From Succinatimonas sp. CAG:777 (GTDB taxonomy: Bacteria; Pseudomonadota; Gammaproteobacteria; Enterobacterales; Succinivibrionaceae), in NCBI GenBank assembly GCA_000431835.1, contig HF987922.1:1-51619 (forward strand): a DNA stretch of 51,619 nt, written 5' to 3'. Positions 16,714 through 25,116 of the stretch are shown here, piece by piece; positions within the stretch are counted from its first letter, which is position 1; the number at the start of each line of letters is the position of its first letter. Under the pieces are notes generated by a model that worked only from the letters and a program-made list of their open reading frames with translations, did no database searches and was not told the DNA's origin. A program made the position numbers and the translations under genes.

Positions 16714-17718
16714 ATGTCTGAATATTCCTGTTCTTTAAGTGTGATTGGTGCCGGTTCATACGGCACCTCTCTTGCTCAATCTACAGCATCAAAAGGTTTA
16801 CCTGTGATGCTGTGGTGTCGTAATCCTGTTAATGCACAAAAAATGCAACAGGATCGAGTCAATGAAAAGTACCTCCCAGGTATTAAATTCAAAGATACCT
16901 TAACAGTATCCTGTTCATTAGAAGAAGTTGTTAGAGCTTCTAAAAATGTTCTGGTGGTGGTTCCTTCTCACACCTTTGCTGACGTATTAACAGCAATTAA
17001 ACCATTCTTACAGCCAGATCAGAGAATTGCATGGGCTACTAAAGGCTTGGATAAGTCCTCGGGTAGATTGCTAAGCGATGTTGCTAAAGAAATTTTAGGT
17101 TCATCAACTCCTATGGCCGCATTATCAGGACCAACCTTTGCTATAGAGTTAGCTAAGGGGCTTCCTACAGCAATTGCTATGGCTGGTACTGATGAACAGT
17201 TTATTAAAGAATTCTCAGATCTAATGCATACTAAGACTTTCAGAATTTATGGGAGTGACGATCTTTTAGGTCTGCAATTAGGCGGAGCCATTAAGAACGT
17301 AATTGCAATTGGATCAGGACTTTCAGATGGTCTTGGCTATGGCGCCAACGCAAGAACTGCACTGATTACTCGTGGATTAGTTGAGATGACAAGATTTGGT
17401 GTTGCTTTTGGTGCTACTCCAAAGTCATTTATGGGCTTGTCAGGATTAGGTGATCTTATTCTTACCTGTACTGATAATCAGTCACGAAACCGTCGCTTTG
17501 GTTATTACTTAGGTCAAGGATTGTCTTGCCAGGAAGCTTTAGACAAGATAGGTCAGGTGGTTGAGGGTTACACCATGAGCGCTGTTGTCAAAGTCCTTTG
17601 TGATAAGCTCTCTGTGCAGATGCCTATTTGTACTGAAGTTTATAACGTACTTTATAAAGGCAAGTCAGGTCGTGAAGCTGCTATGTCATTATTGAGTAGA
17701 GAACAGAAATCAGAGTAG
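16714..17718 (+). CDS. gpsA: Glycerol-3-phosphate dehydrogenase (NAD(P)+)
   Basis: Makes sn-glycerol 3-phosphate from DHAP for phospholipid synthesis. The dinucleotide-binding motif GAGSYGTSLA is at the N-terminus. The catalytic lysine region is in GGAIKNVIAIGSGLSDGLGYG, and the substrate-binding GLGDLILTCTDNQSRNRR is present. At 334 aa it has standard length. The secB-gpsA order is conserved in gammaproteobacteria, but cysE, which follows in E. coli, is missing; a terminator follows instead. Confidence 0.97.
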   Translation: MSEYSCSLSVIGAGSYGTSLAQSTASKGLPVMLWCRNPVNAQKMQQDRVNEKYLPGIKFKDTLTVSCSLEEVVRASKNVLVVVPSHTFADVLTAIKPFLQPDQRIAWATKGLDKSSGRLLSDVAKEILGSSTPMAALSGPTFAIELAKGLPTAIAMAGTDEQFIKEFSDLMHTKTFRIYGSDDLLGLQLGGAIKNVIAIGSGLSDGLGYGANARTALITRGLVEMTRFGVAFGATPKSFMGLSGLGDLILTCTDNQSRNRRFGYYLGQGLSCQEALDKIGQVVEGYTMSAVVKVLCDKLSVQMPICTEVYNVLYKGKSGREAAMSLLSREQKSE

Positions 17719-17745
17719 ATACTCCTTAGTACCTATATAAAACAA

Positions 17746-17788
17746 AACTCCGTTACCAATCATGAAGATCAATAACGGAGTTCTTTTT
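17746..17788. terminator. Bidirectional terminator gpsA / nfuA
   Basis: A perfect 10-bp stem (AACTCCGTTA/TAACGGAGTT) with a 17-base loop has a T-run on the plus side and TTTTGTTTT on the minus side. It separates two convergent genes. Confidence 0.88.
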
Positions 17789-17809
17789 CATCTTAATCTT
17801 ATCTAGGTG

Positions 17810-18400
17810 TTAACCGTAAGTCTGATCTGTTACTTCATGAGCGGTTACGTCAACAACATCTTTTATCATGCCTGGAAAAGCCTGATTTAACTGGGTCTGA
17901 ATGCCCTCTTTTAAGGTTACGCCAACCATTGAACAACCTAAGCAACCACCAGTGAACTTAACCTTAACAATACCATCATCAGTTACATCAACTAACTCGA
18001 CTGCACCACCGTGAGATGCTAATGATGGGCTTACTGTTGAATCGATAAATTTCTTTAAGCGATCAAATAAAGATGCATCATCTGGTAAGTCCTGTTTGTT
18101 TAAATTTGGAGCATGGAATGTTAATAAGTCCTCACCTTGCTCGTTTTTAGTTAAATCAATAACAGAATCATCTAAATACTCAGATACAGAACTGTCGATA
18201 ACAATTTCAAAGCCTTTCATCTGGAAGTGCTCATCGTTTGAGGTGATGTACTCTTTAGGACAATATAAAATTCCACACTGCACACCAGGAGTGCCTACAT
18301 TTGATGCTGTAAGACGAATAGCTAAGCCTTCCATCTTTTGTTTGTTGATGATATTTAAAAAATATTCTTGTGCTTTATCACTTACACTAATTTTACTCAT
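17810..18400 (-). CDS. nfuA: Fe-S biogenesis protein NfuA
   Basis: The protein has an N-terminal degenerate A-type carrier domain and a C-terminal Nfu domain with the CxxC cluster ligand motif (FTGGCLGCSMVGVTLKEGI). It carries [4Fe-4S] clusters to client apoproteins under stress. At 196 aa it is close to the 191 of E. coli. It is a single gene. Confidence 0.95.
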   Translation of the reverse strand: MSKISVSDKAQEYFLNIINKQKMEGLAIRLTASNVGTPGVQCGILYCPKEYITSNDEHFQMKGFEIVIDSSVSEYLDDSVIDLTKNEQGEDLLTFHAPNLNKQDLPDDASLFDRLKKFIDSTVSPSLASHGGAVELVDVTDDGIVKVKFTGGCLGCSMVGVTLKEGIQTQLNQAFPGMIKDVVDVTAHEVTDQTYG

Positions 18401-18614
18401 AGGACCCTTTAAATTTGTGCCGAAATTTTCCTTTCGGTCTTTTGTTAATCGAAAATCAATTAAATTAATTGTATATGATTTTTGACTTTTTTCAGCTTTA
18501 CAGAAAATAAATAAAAAAAATTTTCAAAGATGATAATAAATGATCGATTTATTTTTTAAAAAATATGCACAAATTTTCAAATTACGGTAAAATCACAGGG
18601 GTAACTATAGAAAC

Positions 18615-18629
18615 CTGAGTCTCACTCAG
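18615..18629 (+). other. 5' leader hairpin of pckA
   Basis: CTGAGT-CTC-ACTCAG forms a perfect 6-bp stem 20 bases before the pckA start. It could stabilise an abundant mRNA. Function is inferred. Confidence 0.35.
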
Positions 18630-18648
18630 ATAACACGTGGAGAAAAAA

Positions 18649-20256
18649 ATGAGCTTATTTGAAGAGCTTGATTTAGCTAAGTATGGTATCAGCGGTGCAG
18701 CTGAGATCGTTCACAACCCATCATATGAGACCTTATTCGCAGAAGAGACCAAATCAGGTCTAGAAGGCTACGATAAGGGCTTCCAGACTGAGATGGGTGC
18801 TGTAGATGTAATGACTGGTGTTTATACTGGTCGTTCTCCTAAGGATAAGTTCATCGTTAAGGATGACACCTCAAAGGATACTTTCTGGTGGACAACCGAC
18901 GAGTTCAAGAATGATAACAAGCCTCTATCAACAGAGTCTTGGAATGAGTTAAAGAAGTTAGCAGGCAAAGAGCTATCAAACAAGAAGTTATACGTTGTTG
19001 ATGGTTTCTGTGGTGCTAATGCTAACACCCGTATGGCAATTCGTTTCGTTGTTGAGGTTGCATGGCAGGCTCACTTCGTAACCAATATGTTCATCCGTCC
19101 TTCAGCTGAAGAGTTAAAGAACTTCAAGCCTGATTTCGTAGTTTTAAATGCTTCAAAGGCAAAAGTTGAGAACTACAAAGAGTTAGGTTTAAATTCAGAG
19201 ACTGCAGTTGTATTCAACTTAACTGAGCGTATGCAGTTAATCCTGAACACCTGGTACGGTGGTGAGATGAAGAAAGGTATGTTCTCAATGATGAACTACT
19301 TCTTACCATTAAAGGGCATCGCTGCAATGCACTGCTCTGCAAATACCGATAAGGAAGGCAAGAACACCGCTATCTTCTTCGGTCTATCAGGTACTGGTAA
19401 GACCACCCTTTCAACAGATCCAAAGCGCTTATTAATCGGTGATGATGAGCACGGTTGGGATGATGAAGGCGTATTCAACTTCGAAGGCGGTTGCTATGCT
19501 AAGGTAATCAACCTATCAAAGGAAAACGAGCCTGATATTTGGGCAGCTATCAAGCGTGACGCTCTGTTAGAGAACGTAACTGTTGATGCTAACGGTAAGA
19601 TCGATTTCACTGACAAGTCAGTAACCGAGAATACCCGTGTTTCATACCCAATTTACCACATCAAGAACATCGTAAAGCCTATTTCAAAGGGCCCTGCTGC
19701 TAAGCGCGTAATCTTCTTATCAGCAGATGCTTTCGGTGTATTACCTCCAGTATCAATCTTAGATAAAGAGCAGACTCAGTACTACTTCTTATCAGGCTTC
19801 ACCGCTAAGTTAGCTGGTACAGAGCGAGGCATTACCGAGCCTACTCCAACCTTCTCATCATGCTTCGGTGCTGCTTTCTTATCATTACCTCCAACCAAGT
19901 ACGCAGAAGTACTTGTTAAGAGAATGGAGCAGTCAGGCGCTAAGGCATACTTAGTAAATACTGGTTGGAATGGTACCGGCAAGCGTATCTCTATTAAGGA
20001 TACCCGTGGTATTATCGATGCAATCTTAGACGGTTCAATCGATACTGCTGATACTAAGACTATCCCTGTATTCTCATTCAAGGTTCCAACAGCATTACCA
20101 GGCGTTGATTCTAAGATCTTAGATCCACGTGATACCTATGCTGATCCTTCACAGTGGGATGCAAAGGCTAAGGACTTAGCTGAGCGCTTCATCAAGAACT
20201 TCAAGAAGTTCGAAGCTTTAGGTGGTAACCTAGTTAAGGCTGGTCCACAGTTATAA
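18649..20256 (+). CDS. pckA: Phosphoenolpyruvate carboxykinase (ATP)
   Basis: The 535-residue ATP-type enzyme shows the P-loop GLSGTGKTTLS, the kinase-2 region LIGDDEHGWDD and the substrate segment YTGRSPKDKFIV. In succinate-forming anaerobes PckA runs in the carboxylating direction (PEP + CO2 + ADP to oxaloacetate + ATP), feeding the reductive C4 branch; that direction is inferred here. Codon choice is the most biased in the window, pointing to very high expression. I use the ATG at 18649, which has GGAG ahead, not one four codons upstream. Confidence 0.97.
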   Translation: MSLFEELDLAKYGISGAAEIVHNPSYETLFAEETKSGLEGYDKGFQTEMGAVDVMTGVYTGRSPKDKFIVKDDTSKDTFWWTTDEFKNDNKPLSTESWNELKKLAGKELSNKKLYVVDGFCGANANTRMAIRFVVEVAWQAHFVTNMFIRPSAEELKNFKPDFVVLNASKAKVENYKELGLNSETAVVFNLTERMQLILNTWYGGEMKKGMFSMMNYFLPLKGIAAMHCSANTDKEGKNTAIFFGLSGTGKTTLSTDPKRLLIGDDEHGWDDEGVFNFEGGCYAKVINLSKENEPDIWAAIKRDALLENVTVDANGKIDFTDKSVTENTRVSYPIYHIKNIVKPISKGPAAKRVIFLSADAFGVLPPVSILDKEQTQYYFLSGFTAKLAGTERGITEPTPTFSSCFGAAFLSLPPTKYAEVLVKRMEQSGAKAYLVNTGWNGTGKRISIKDTRGIIDAILDGSIDTADTKTIPVFSFKVPTALPGVDSKILDPRDTYADPSQWDAKAKDLAERFIKNFKKFEALGGNLVKAGPQL

Positions 20257-20281
20257 TCTGATTTTTAGATTAAACTGATAC

Positions 20282-20311
20282 AACCCGGTGCATTCAATGT
20301 ACCGGGTTTTT
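20282..20311 (+). terminator. Strong terminator of pckA
   Basis: AACCCGGT/ACCGGGTT pair and the stem continues inward through CATT/AATG, followed by five T. It lies 25 bases past the pckA stop and ends 22 bases before the greB start. Confidence 0.92.
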
Positions 20312-20332
20312 AAATTTTTAGCAGGTGTTTAT

Positions 20333-20953
20333 ATGGGTAAGCCATTTATTACAAGAGAAGGTTATGATCAGCTTCATAAAGAATTGAATTATCTTTGGGA
20401 AGTTAAAAGACCTGAAATTACACAAAAAGTTAGTTGGGCTGCCAGTCTTGGTGATAGATCAGAGAATGCTGATTATCACTATAACAAACGTTTATTAGGT
20501 CAGATTGATAGGCGTATTCGTTATTTAAGACACTGTATGAATGACCTTCAGGTGATTGAGTACAATAAGCAACAGGAAGGTAGAGTATTCTTTGGTGCTT
20601 ATGTTGAAATTGAATCTGACGATGATAGTTCAAAGTTACAAATCAGAATAGTAGGTTCAGATGAGATTTTTGGCAGATCAAACTGTATCTCTGTAGATGC
20701 TCCAATGGCAAGAGCATTACTTGGCAAGTCTGTAGATGACGATGCAGAGGTTGTTACTCCACATGGAAAGAGATTGTGGTATGTAAACAAGATCACTTAC
20801 CAAAAGCCAGAGTGGTTTGAAGAGCAACCTATTGTTGAGAATTCTTTAGCTTCAGATGACAACGAAGAAGTTGTAGTTGAAGAAATGTCTGAAGAAGAAC
20901 AAAAGAAGATCGAACAGGAATACTTAAAGACTTTAGTTCATGAAAACGAATAA
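20333..20953 (+). CDS. greB: Transcript cleavage factor GreB with acidic C-terminal tail
   Basis: GreB rescues backtracked RNA polymerase by stimulating transcript cleavage. The coiled-coil tip with the acidic catalytic residues is visible (GDRSENADYHYNK), as is the conserved QQEGRVFFGAYVEIE and DEIFGR core. The start at 20333 has AGGTG ahead; an upstream frame reaching 20288 would run through the pckA terminator. E. coli GreB has 158 residues. Here about 45 extra C-terminal residues rich in Glu/Asp follow the usual end. Confidence 0.94.
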   Translation: MGKPFITREGYDQLHKELNYLWEVKRPEITQKVSWAASLGDRSENADYHYNKRLLGQIDRRIRYLRHCMNDLQVIEYNKQQEGRVFFGAYVEIESDDDSSKLQIRIVGSDEIFGRSNCISVDAPMARALLGKSVDDDAEVVTPHGKRLWYVNKITYQKPEWFEEQPIVENSLASDDNEEVVVEEMSEEEQKKIEQEYLKTLVHENE

Positions 20954-21025
20954 CTTCTTTTGGAAAACTGCAGATTCTTGAAAATACCTAGTTCTGGAAA
21001 TAACAGAATTTCCAAAATGACTATC

Positions 21026-21568
21026 TTAGGCTGAGACATTTACGCTCATGCCTAAGTTAAAATTAGGTCTACTGCTGTTGTATTTATTAGCAATAGCTTT
21101 AGAGCTGTAACCTTCACCTTTCTTTCTCTTATCCTCTGCATTCTGTGAATAAGATGCACCAGTTGATGAACCAAAAGAGCCACCTAAAGCTGCATTCATA
21201 GCTCCAGATGCTGTTACATTCTGGTTAAGACTTGCTCCTGATGCAGATGAACTAGAAGCTGCTTTACCACCACCTGTACCTTTGGTTTCTTTGGTGTCTT
21301 CTTTCTTTTCGGTTTTAGCAAGCTCTTTTTTGCTGCTTACTTTCTCTCCATTAGCCTTGATTAAAACATCTGTCTGTATGAAAAGACTTGAGTTAACAGG
21401 CGCTGTTTGGACACTACCTTGAGATACAGCTGCGTTATTAGCAGATTGGGCATTCTGATTGATTTGAGGGATGGTTTCGCGGGCCATACTATCCCTACGG
21501 GCTTCTTGTGCTGCATGAGGCACGCCCGCTGTAACTATGTTGCTAATGGTACTGGTTGCAATATCCAT
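21026..21568 (-). CDS. Uncharacterised low-complexity protein
   Basis: A 180-residue product without signal peptide or membrane segment. The N-terminus (MDIATSTISNIVTAGVPHAAQEARRDSM) is fairly ordered. The middle is rich in Lys/Glu (ELAKTEKKEDTKETKG), then Gly/Ser/Ala (SSSSASGAS), and the C-terminus has many Ser and Asn. The composition suggests mostly disordered structure. It is a single gene between greB and the bioH-like gene. I do not recognise the family and assign no function. Codon use is ordinary for the window, so it is probably real. Confidence 0.65.
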   Translation of the reverse strand: MDIATSTISNIVTAGVPHAAQEARRDSMARETIPQINQNAQSANNAAVSQGSVQTAPVNSSLFIQTDVLIKANGEKVSSKKELAKTEKKEDTKETKGTGGGKAASSSSASGASLNQNVTASGAMNAALGGSFGSSTGASYSQNAEDKRKKGEGYSSKAIANKYNSSRPNFNLGMSVNVSA

Positions 21569-21658
21569 AGTTAACGCCTAAAAGATAGAAAACCGCCTTA
21601 CTTACTATATCGGAAATTTTACACTAAATTTTTAATTCTTAATTTTATGGATTATCAA

Positions 21659-22456
21659 TTAGTTAGTGTTATTTATAAAAATTCTGATAAGTTTTGATAA
21701 TTCCTCACTCTCAGTTAGGAATGGCATATGAGCTGAATTTTGCAAAACAGCACACAAGTGATATTGAGGCTCCATGATTTTTGAAGCAATTTCCTGCTTA
21801 ACAAGGCGGTCTTTAGCTCCAAAGATATGGAAGCAAGGTATCTTGAGATTGAAGAATGCTTCTCTATGATCTGAATAAGCCATTTTAAGCAGACCGTTTC
21901 TTAATACCTGAGGATCGATATTTCCCATCTTATCGCATGCTTCAAGGATGAATTGATTCTGCTCTTTGGTAAGAGATCCTCCTTGAGTTTGCATCTTAAA
22001 AAACAGCTTAATCGAGCGAATGTTACGTCCTTCATCAAAGAGCTTTAAGCATTTGAGAACGTATCTGTAGTCAAAACCAGGCCAATTAGGATCTGAAGGA
22101 AATCTTGGAGTACCACAAATAGAGATAAATCTTTTGATCTTTTTTTCTGTGTCAGCGTAACAGGCACAACTTGCTGCTAAAGTACTTAAAGACCAAGAGA
22201 TCAGAGTGCAATCTTTTGGAATTGAATTTAAGATTAGATTTGCTGTCTGTCGTGTGGATATTGAAAACTGTTTTAATTCTTCAGATTTGCCATATCCAGG
22301 CATGTCTAACAGGATAACGTTATAGTCAGGAAATAACGAAATGAAAGGTTTTAAAAAGTTTGAATCAGTAGCCCAGCCAGGAGTAACAACTAATTTAGGT
22401 GCATTAGGATCACCATAGCTTGTGCTACCAAGTTTAAGATTATCTGTAATATTCAT
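21659..22456 (-). CDS. bioH: BioH-like alpha/beta hydrolase
   Basis: A 265-residue alpha/beta hydrolase laid out like pimeloyl-ACP methyl ester carboxylesterase BioH: oxyanion strand LVVTPGWATDS, nucleophile elbow, lid, Asp in GAKDRLV and His in NSAHMPFL. BioH frees pimeloyl-ACP for biotin synthesis. The elbow is unusual: SWSLS replaces the common GWSLGG, so the glycines on both sides of the serine are changed. The ATG at 22456 has no ribosome site and lies 6 bases past a terminator-like hairpin. The specific role is inferred. Confidence 0.72.
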   Translation of the reverse strand: MNITDNLKLGSTSYGDPNAPKLVVTPGWATDSNFLKPFISLFPDYNVILLDMPGYGKSEELKQFSISTRQTANLILNSIPKDCTLISWSLSTLAASCACYADTEKKIKRFISICGTPRFPSDPNWPGFDYRYVLKCLKLFDEGRNIRSIKLFFKMQTQGGSLTKEQNQFILEACDKMGNIDPQVLRNGLLKMAYSDHREAFFNLKIPCFHIFGAKDRLVKQEIASKIMEPQYHLCAVLQNSAHMPFLTESEELSKLIRIFINNTN

Positions 22457-22458
22457 AT

Positions 22459-22482
22459 AAAAAGCGCTGCAAATGCAGCGCT
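22459..22482 (-). terminator. Terminator-like hairpin after ribB
   Basis: A perfect 9-bp GC-rich stem (AGCGCTGCA/TGCAGCGCT) with a 2-base spacer is followed on the minus strand by TTTTTAT. It stands between ribB and the bioH-like gene and almost touches the latter's start codon. Confidence 0.8.
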
Positions 22483-22490
22483 ATCTTAAA

Positions 22491-23141
22491 CTAGATGTTC
22501 TTTTCTTTGCGGTAAGCAATTAAGTCTTCGATTGAAAGACAAGTTAAGTCATGCTCCATAGCAAAGGTAGTTACACGTGGTAACTTTGCCATTAAACCAT
22601 CAGGAGCACATAACTCGCAAAGAATACCTGCAGGAGCAAAGCCAGCTAAACGAGCTAAATCAACTGAAGCTTCAGTATGACCGTCACGCTCTAAAACACC
22701 ACCTTTTTTAGCTACTAGCGGGAACATGTGACCTGGGCTTGCTAAATCTTCTGGATTACCATTTGGGTTGATTACAGCTTTGATTGCCTTTACGCGGTCT
22801 GGAGCGCTAACACCAGTGGTTACACCCTTAGCAGCATCGATAGAAATGGTAAATGCAGTGCCGTATGCAGAAGTATTGTGTTCAACCATCATAGGTAAAT
22901 TCATGCGCTTTGCCTGCTCTGGCTCAATACAAACGCAAACAATACCTGAACATTCTCGGATCATGAAAGCCATCTGTGCGTCAGTTACAGTTTCTGCTGC
23001 ATAAATTAAATCGCCTTCATTCTCTCTATCTTCGTTATCAACAACGAGTACACCACGACCTTTCTTTAAAGCAGCAATAGCAGCTTCAACACGATCATTT
23101 GCAGTGTGGCCGAAATTCTCTAACAGATTTTTAAAGCTCAT
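22491..23141 (-). CDS. ribB: 3,4-dihydroxy-2-butanone 4-phosphate synthase
   Basis: Converts ribulose 5-phosphate to the four-carbon precursor of riboflavin plus formate. The acidic metal loop VVDNEDRENEGDLI and the HTEASVDLARLAG segment are clear. At 216 aa it is the stand-alone RibB form, without a fused GTP cyclohydrolase II domain. It lies 10 bases after pdxJ, so the two cofactor genes form one transcript. No FMN riboswitch is seen before it, as expected for a second operon gene. Confidence 0.96.
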   Translation of the reverse strand: MSFKNLLENFGHTANDRVEAAIAALKKGRGVLVVDNEDRENEGDLIYAAETVTDAQMAFMIRECSGIVCVCIEPEQAKRMNLPMMVEHNTSAYGTAFTISIDAAKGVTTGVSAPDRVKAIKAVINPNGNPEDLASPGHMFPLVAKKGGVLERDGHTEASVDLARLAGFAPAGILCELCAPDGLMAKLPRVTTFAMEHDLTCLSIEDLIAYRKEKNI

Positions 23142-23151
23142 TTTTACCTCA

Positions 23152-23895
23152 TTACTTCTGTGAGTTGTTGCGGGCTTTTTCCATGATTTCTTTCATGGTC
23201 TTTACAGCCTCAGGCAAGCCTGTGAAAATTGCGCGAGCAATAATGCTATGTCCAATGTTTAATTCATTCATTTGTGGAATAGCAGCAATTGCAGCTACGT
23301 TATTGTAATTTAGTCCGTGTCCTGAATTTACACCAAGACCTACTGAGTCAGCATATGATGCCATCTCAGTTAAAACATTTAACTCTTCTTTAATTGTTTT
23401 TTCATTGGTTGCATTTGCATAGCGACCAGTGTGGAACTCAACAAATGGTGCACCAACTTTTACAGCGGCATCGATCTGCTCTTTTACAGGATCGATGAAT
23501 AAAGAGCAAACAGTACCAACGTTATCTAACTTGTTAATTGCTTTCTCGATCTTATCCATATTTGATAGAACATCAAGACCGCCTTCTGTAGTAACTTCTT
23601 CTCTTCTTTCAGGTACCATACATACCTTCTGAGGAGCTACTGCAACAGCAATAGATAAGATTTCATCGGTTACTGCCATCTCTAAATTTAAAGAGGTTTT
23701 AACAGTTTCTCTGATGATTCTTACATCTCTGTCAGTGATGTGTCTTCTGTCCTCACGTAAGTGAGTAGTAATACTATCAGCTCCAGCAAGTTCAGCGATT
23801 GCTGCGGCAGTTACAGGATCTGGATAATTTGTTCCACGTGCATTACGAACTGTAGCAACGTGATCAATGTTAACACCAAGAAAAATAGGCTTCAT
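23152..23895 (-). CDS. pdxJ: Pyridoxine 5'-phosphate synthase
   Basis: The final ring-closing enzyme of DXP-dependent vitamin B6 synthesis, a TIM barrel of 247 aa. Family signatures are visible: GVNIDHVATVRNARG at the N-terminus, the HLREDRRHI segment and GLGVNSGHGLNY. It is first gene of pdxJ-ribB, with a perfect FNR-like box 41 bases upstream of the start codon. Confidence 0.97.
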   Translation of the reverse strand: MKPIFLGVNIDHVATVRNARGTNYPDPVTAAAIAELAGADSITTHLREDRRHITDRDVRIIRETVKTSLNLEMAVTDEILSIAVAVAPQKVCMVPERREEVTTEGGLDVLSNMDKIEKAINKLDNVGTVCSLFIDPVKEQIDAAVKVGAPFVEFHTGRYANATNEKTIKEELNVLTEMASYADSVGLGVNSGHGLNYNNVAAIAAIPQMNELNIGHSIIARAIFTGLPEAVKTMKEIMEKARNNSQK

Positions 23896-23935
23896 TTTTA
23901 TTATGTCCCAAGTTGAAACTTCACAATATTATAAC

Positions 23936-23949
23936 TTGATAAAGATCAA
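23936..23949. promoter_or_regulatory. FNR-like box
   Basis: TTGATAAAGATCAA matches the FNR consensus TTGAT-N4-ATCAA exactly. It lies between divergent pdxJ and the ribokinase gene, 41 bases from the pdxJ start. FNR is the anaerobic regulator of gammaproteobacteria. Which gene it controls is not decided by sequence. Confidence 0.6.
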
Positions 23950-23999
23950 ATTTTTGCCTTTTTATGGTGTCTTTTCTATCTTTTTTTACATTTTTCATT

Positions 24000-24015
24000 T
24001 GTTATCTGTATCACA
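24000..24015 (+). promoter_or_regulatory. CRP-like site upstream of the ribokinase operon
   Basis: TGTTA-N6-TCACA matches nine of ten core positions of the CRP consensus TGTGA-N6-TCACA. It lies 155 bases before the ribokinase start. Further down, a TCTTTGA/TCAAAGA inverted repeat (24132-24149) lies just before the ribosome site. Confidence 0.55.
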
Positions 24016-24170
24016 AGAGCTAGATCCAAAATTTCTTAATTGAGAATATTTCAGTTAAGATTAAAGTAAACATATACAAAAGCATCAATATTTAGACAAA
24101 CAATAAAAAATTAAGTAATAAATAAAACCTTTCTTTGAGTGATCAAAGACTATTTTAAGGAAGATTTGTT

Positions 24171-25106
24171 ATGGCCAAAATTCTAAATTATGGTTCTTTA
24201 AATATTGATTATGTGTATGAAGTTCCCCATTTTGTAACCCCTGGTGAGACCCTTCAGTCAAAAGGTAGAAGTATCTTTGCCGGTGGAAAAGGTCTTAATC
24301 AGTCTGTCGCATTAGCCAGAGCTGGTGGTGATGTATATCATGCTGGTGCTGTAGGTAAAGCAGACGGACAGTTTCTCATTAACGTACTTACTGAAAATAA
24401 GATCAACTCAGACTTCTTAAAGCAAAGAGATGAAGCTAGTGGTCATACCATTATTCAGGTAGATGATAATGGTCAGAACTGTATAATTCTATATGGCGGT
24501 TCAAACCAAACCATTACAACTGAGGATATAGATGAAACCCTATCTCATTTTGAAAAGGGCGATTATCTAGTTCTGCAAAATGAGACTAATAACATCGAGT
24601 GCATGATCAATAAGGCATACGAAAAAGGCTTAAAGGTTTGCTTTAATGTTTCTCCATATTCTGATGAATTATTGAAATTACCTTTAGGCAAATGCTCTTA
24701 CCTGATTGTAAATGAGATCGAAGGTTCTTCAATGGTATCAAAGCCTGCTGATACTGATCCTTATGAGTTAATTGATGAACTTACAAAGAAGTATCCAAAT
24801 TCTTCTTTTGTGTTAACTTTAGGTTCTCGAGGCTCAATCTTAAAACAGGTAGGATGTGATCCTATTTCTTGTAAGTCATTCAAGGTTCAGGCTGTAGATA
24901 CAACAGCTGCAGGTGACACCTTCTTAGGTTATCTAATTACTAATTTAGCAACAGGAATGAATCCTGCGCTTGCTATTAAATGTGCAACAGCAGCATCAGC
25001 TTTAGCAGTACAGACTAAAGGTGCAACTCCTTCTATTCCAAAGGCTAATGCTGTCTTAGATTTCATTAAGAAATCAAAAGTTGACGTTTTAGTAGATAAG
25101 CTCTAG
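24171..25106 (+). CDS. rbsK: Ribokinase-like PfkB-family sugar kinase
   Basis: A 311-residue PfkB kinase. The substrate motif FAGGKGLNQSVALARAGG is near the N-terminus, and the anion hole/catalytic base motif DTTAAGDTFLG near the end (usual form DTTGAGD). Ribokinases phosphorylate furanose sugars at the primary hydroxyl. The gene is paired with a ribose-pyranase-like gene, supporting ribose, but it lies beside an apiose-type operon, so a branched furanose is also possible. It is 10 bases from the next gene, with AAGG before the ATG. Confidence 0.8.
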   Translation: MAKILNYGSLNIDYVYEVPHFVTPGETLQSKGRSIFAGGKGLNQSVALARAGGDVYHAGAVGKADGQFLINVLTENKINSDFLKQRDEASGHTIIQVDDNGQNCIILYGGSNQTITTEDIDETLSHFEKGDYLVLQNETNNIECMINKAYEKGLKVCFNVSPYSDELLKLPLGKCSYLIVNEIEGSSMVSKPADTDPYELIDELTKKYPNSSFVLTLGSRGSILKQVGCDPISCKSFKVQAVDTTAAGDTFLGYLITNLATGMNPALAIKCATAASALAVQTKGATPSIPKANAVLDFIKKSKVDVLVDKL

Positions 25107-25116
25107 GAGAAATAAA

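Noticed and set aside
18096..18485. Plus-strand open frame of 129 aa opposite nfuA
   Set aside because: It mirrors the nfuA coding strand, has no ribosome site and no sensible composition.
23829..23844. Half parS-like TGTTCCACGTG in pdxJ
   Set aside because: Only the left half matches; the right arm is CATTA. It lies within a coding sequence and does not form the palindrome.
24132..24149. TTGAGTGATCAA near the ribokinase start as an FNR box
   Set aside because: The arms TTGA/TCAA are 4 bases apart, while FNR needs 6. It is kept only as an inverted repeat near the ribosome site.
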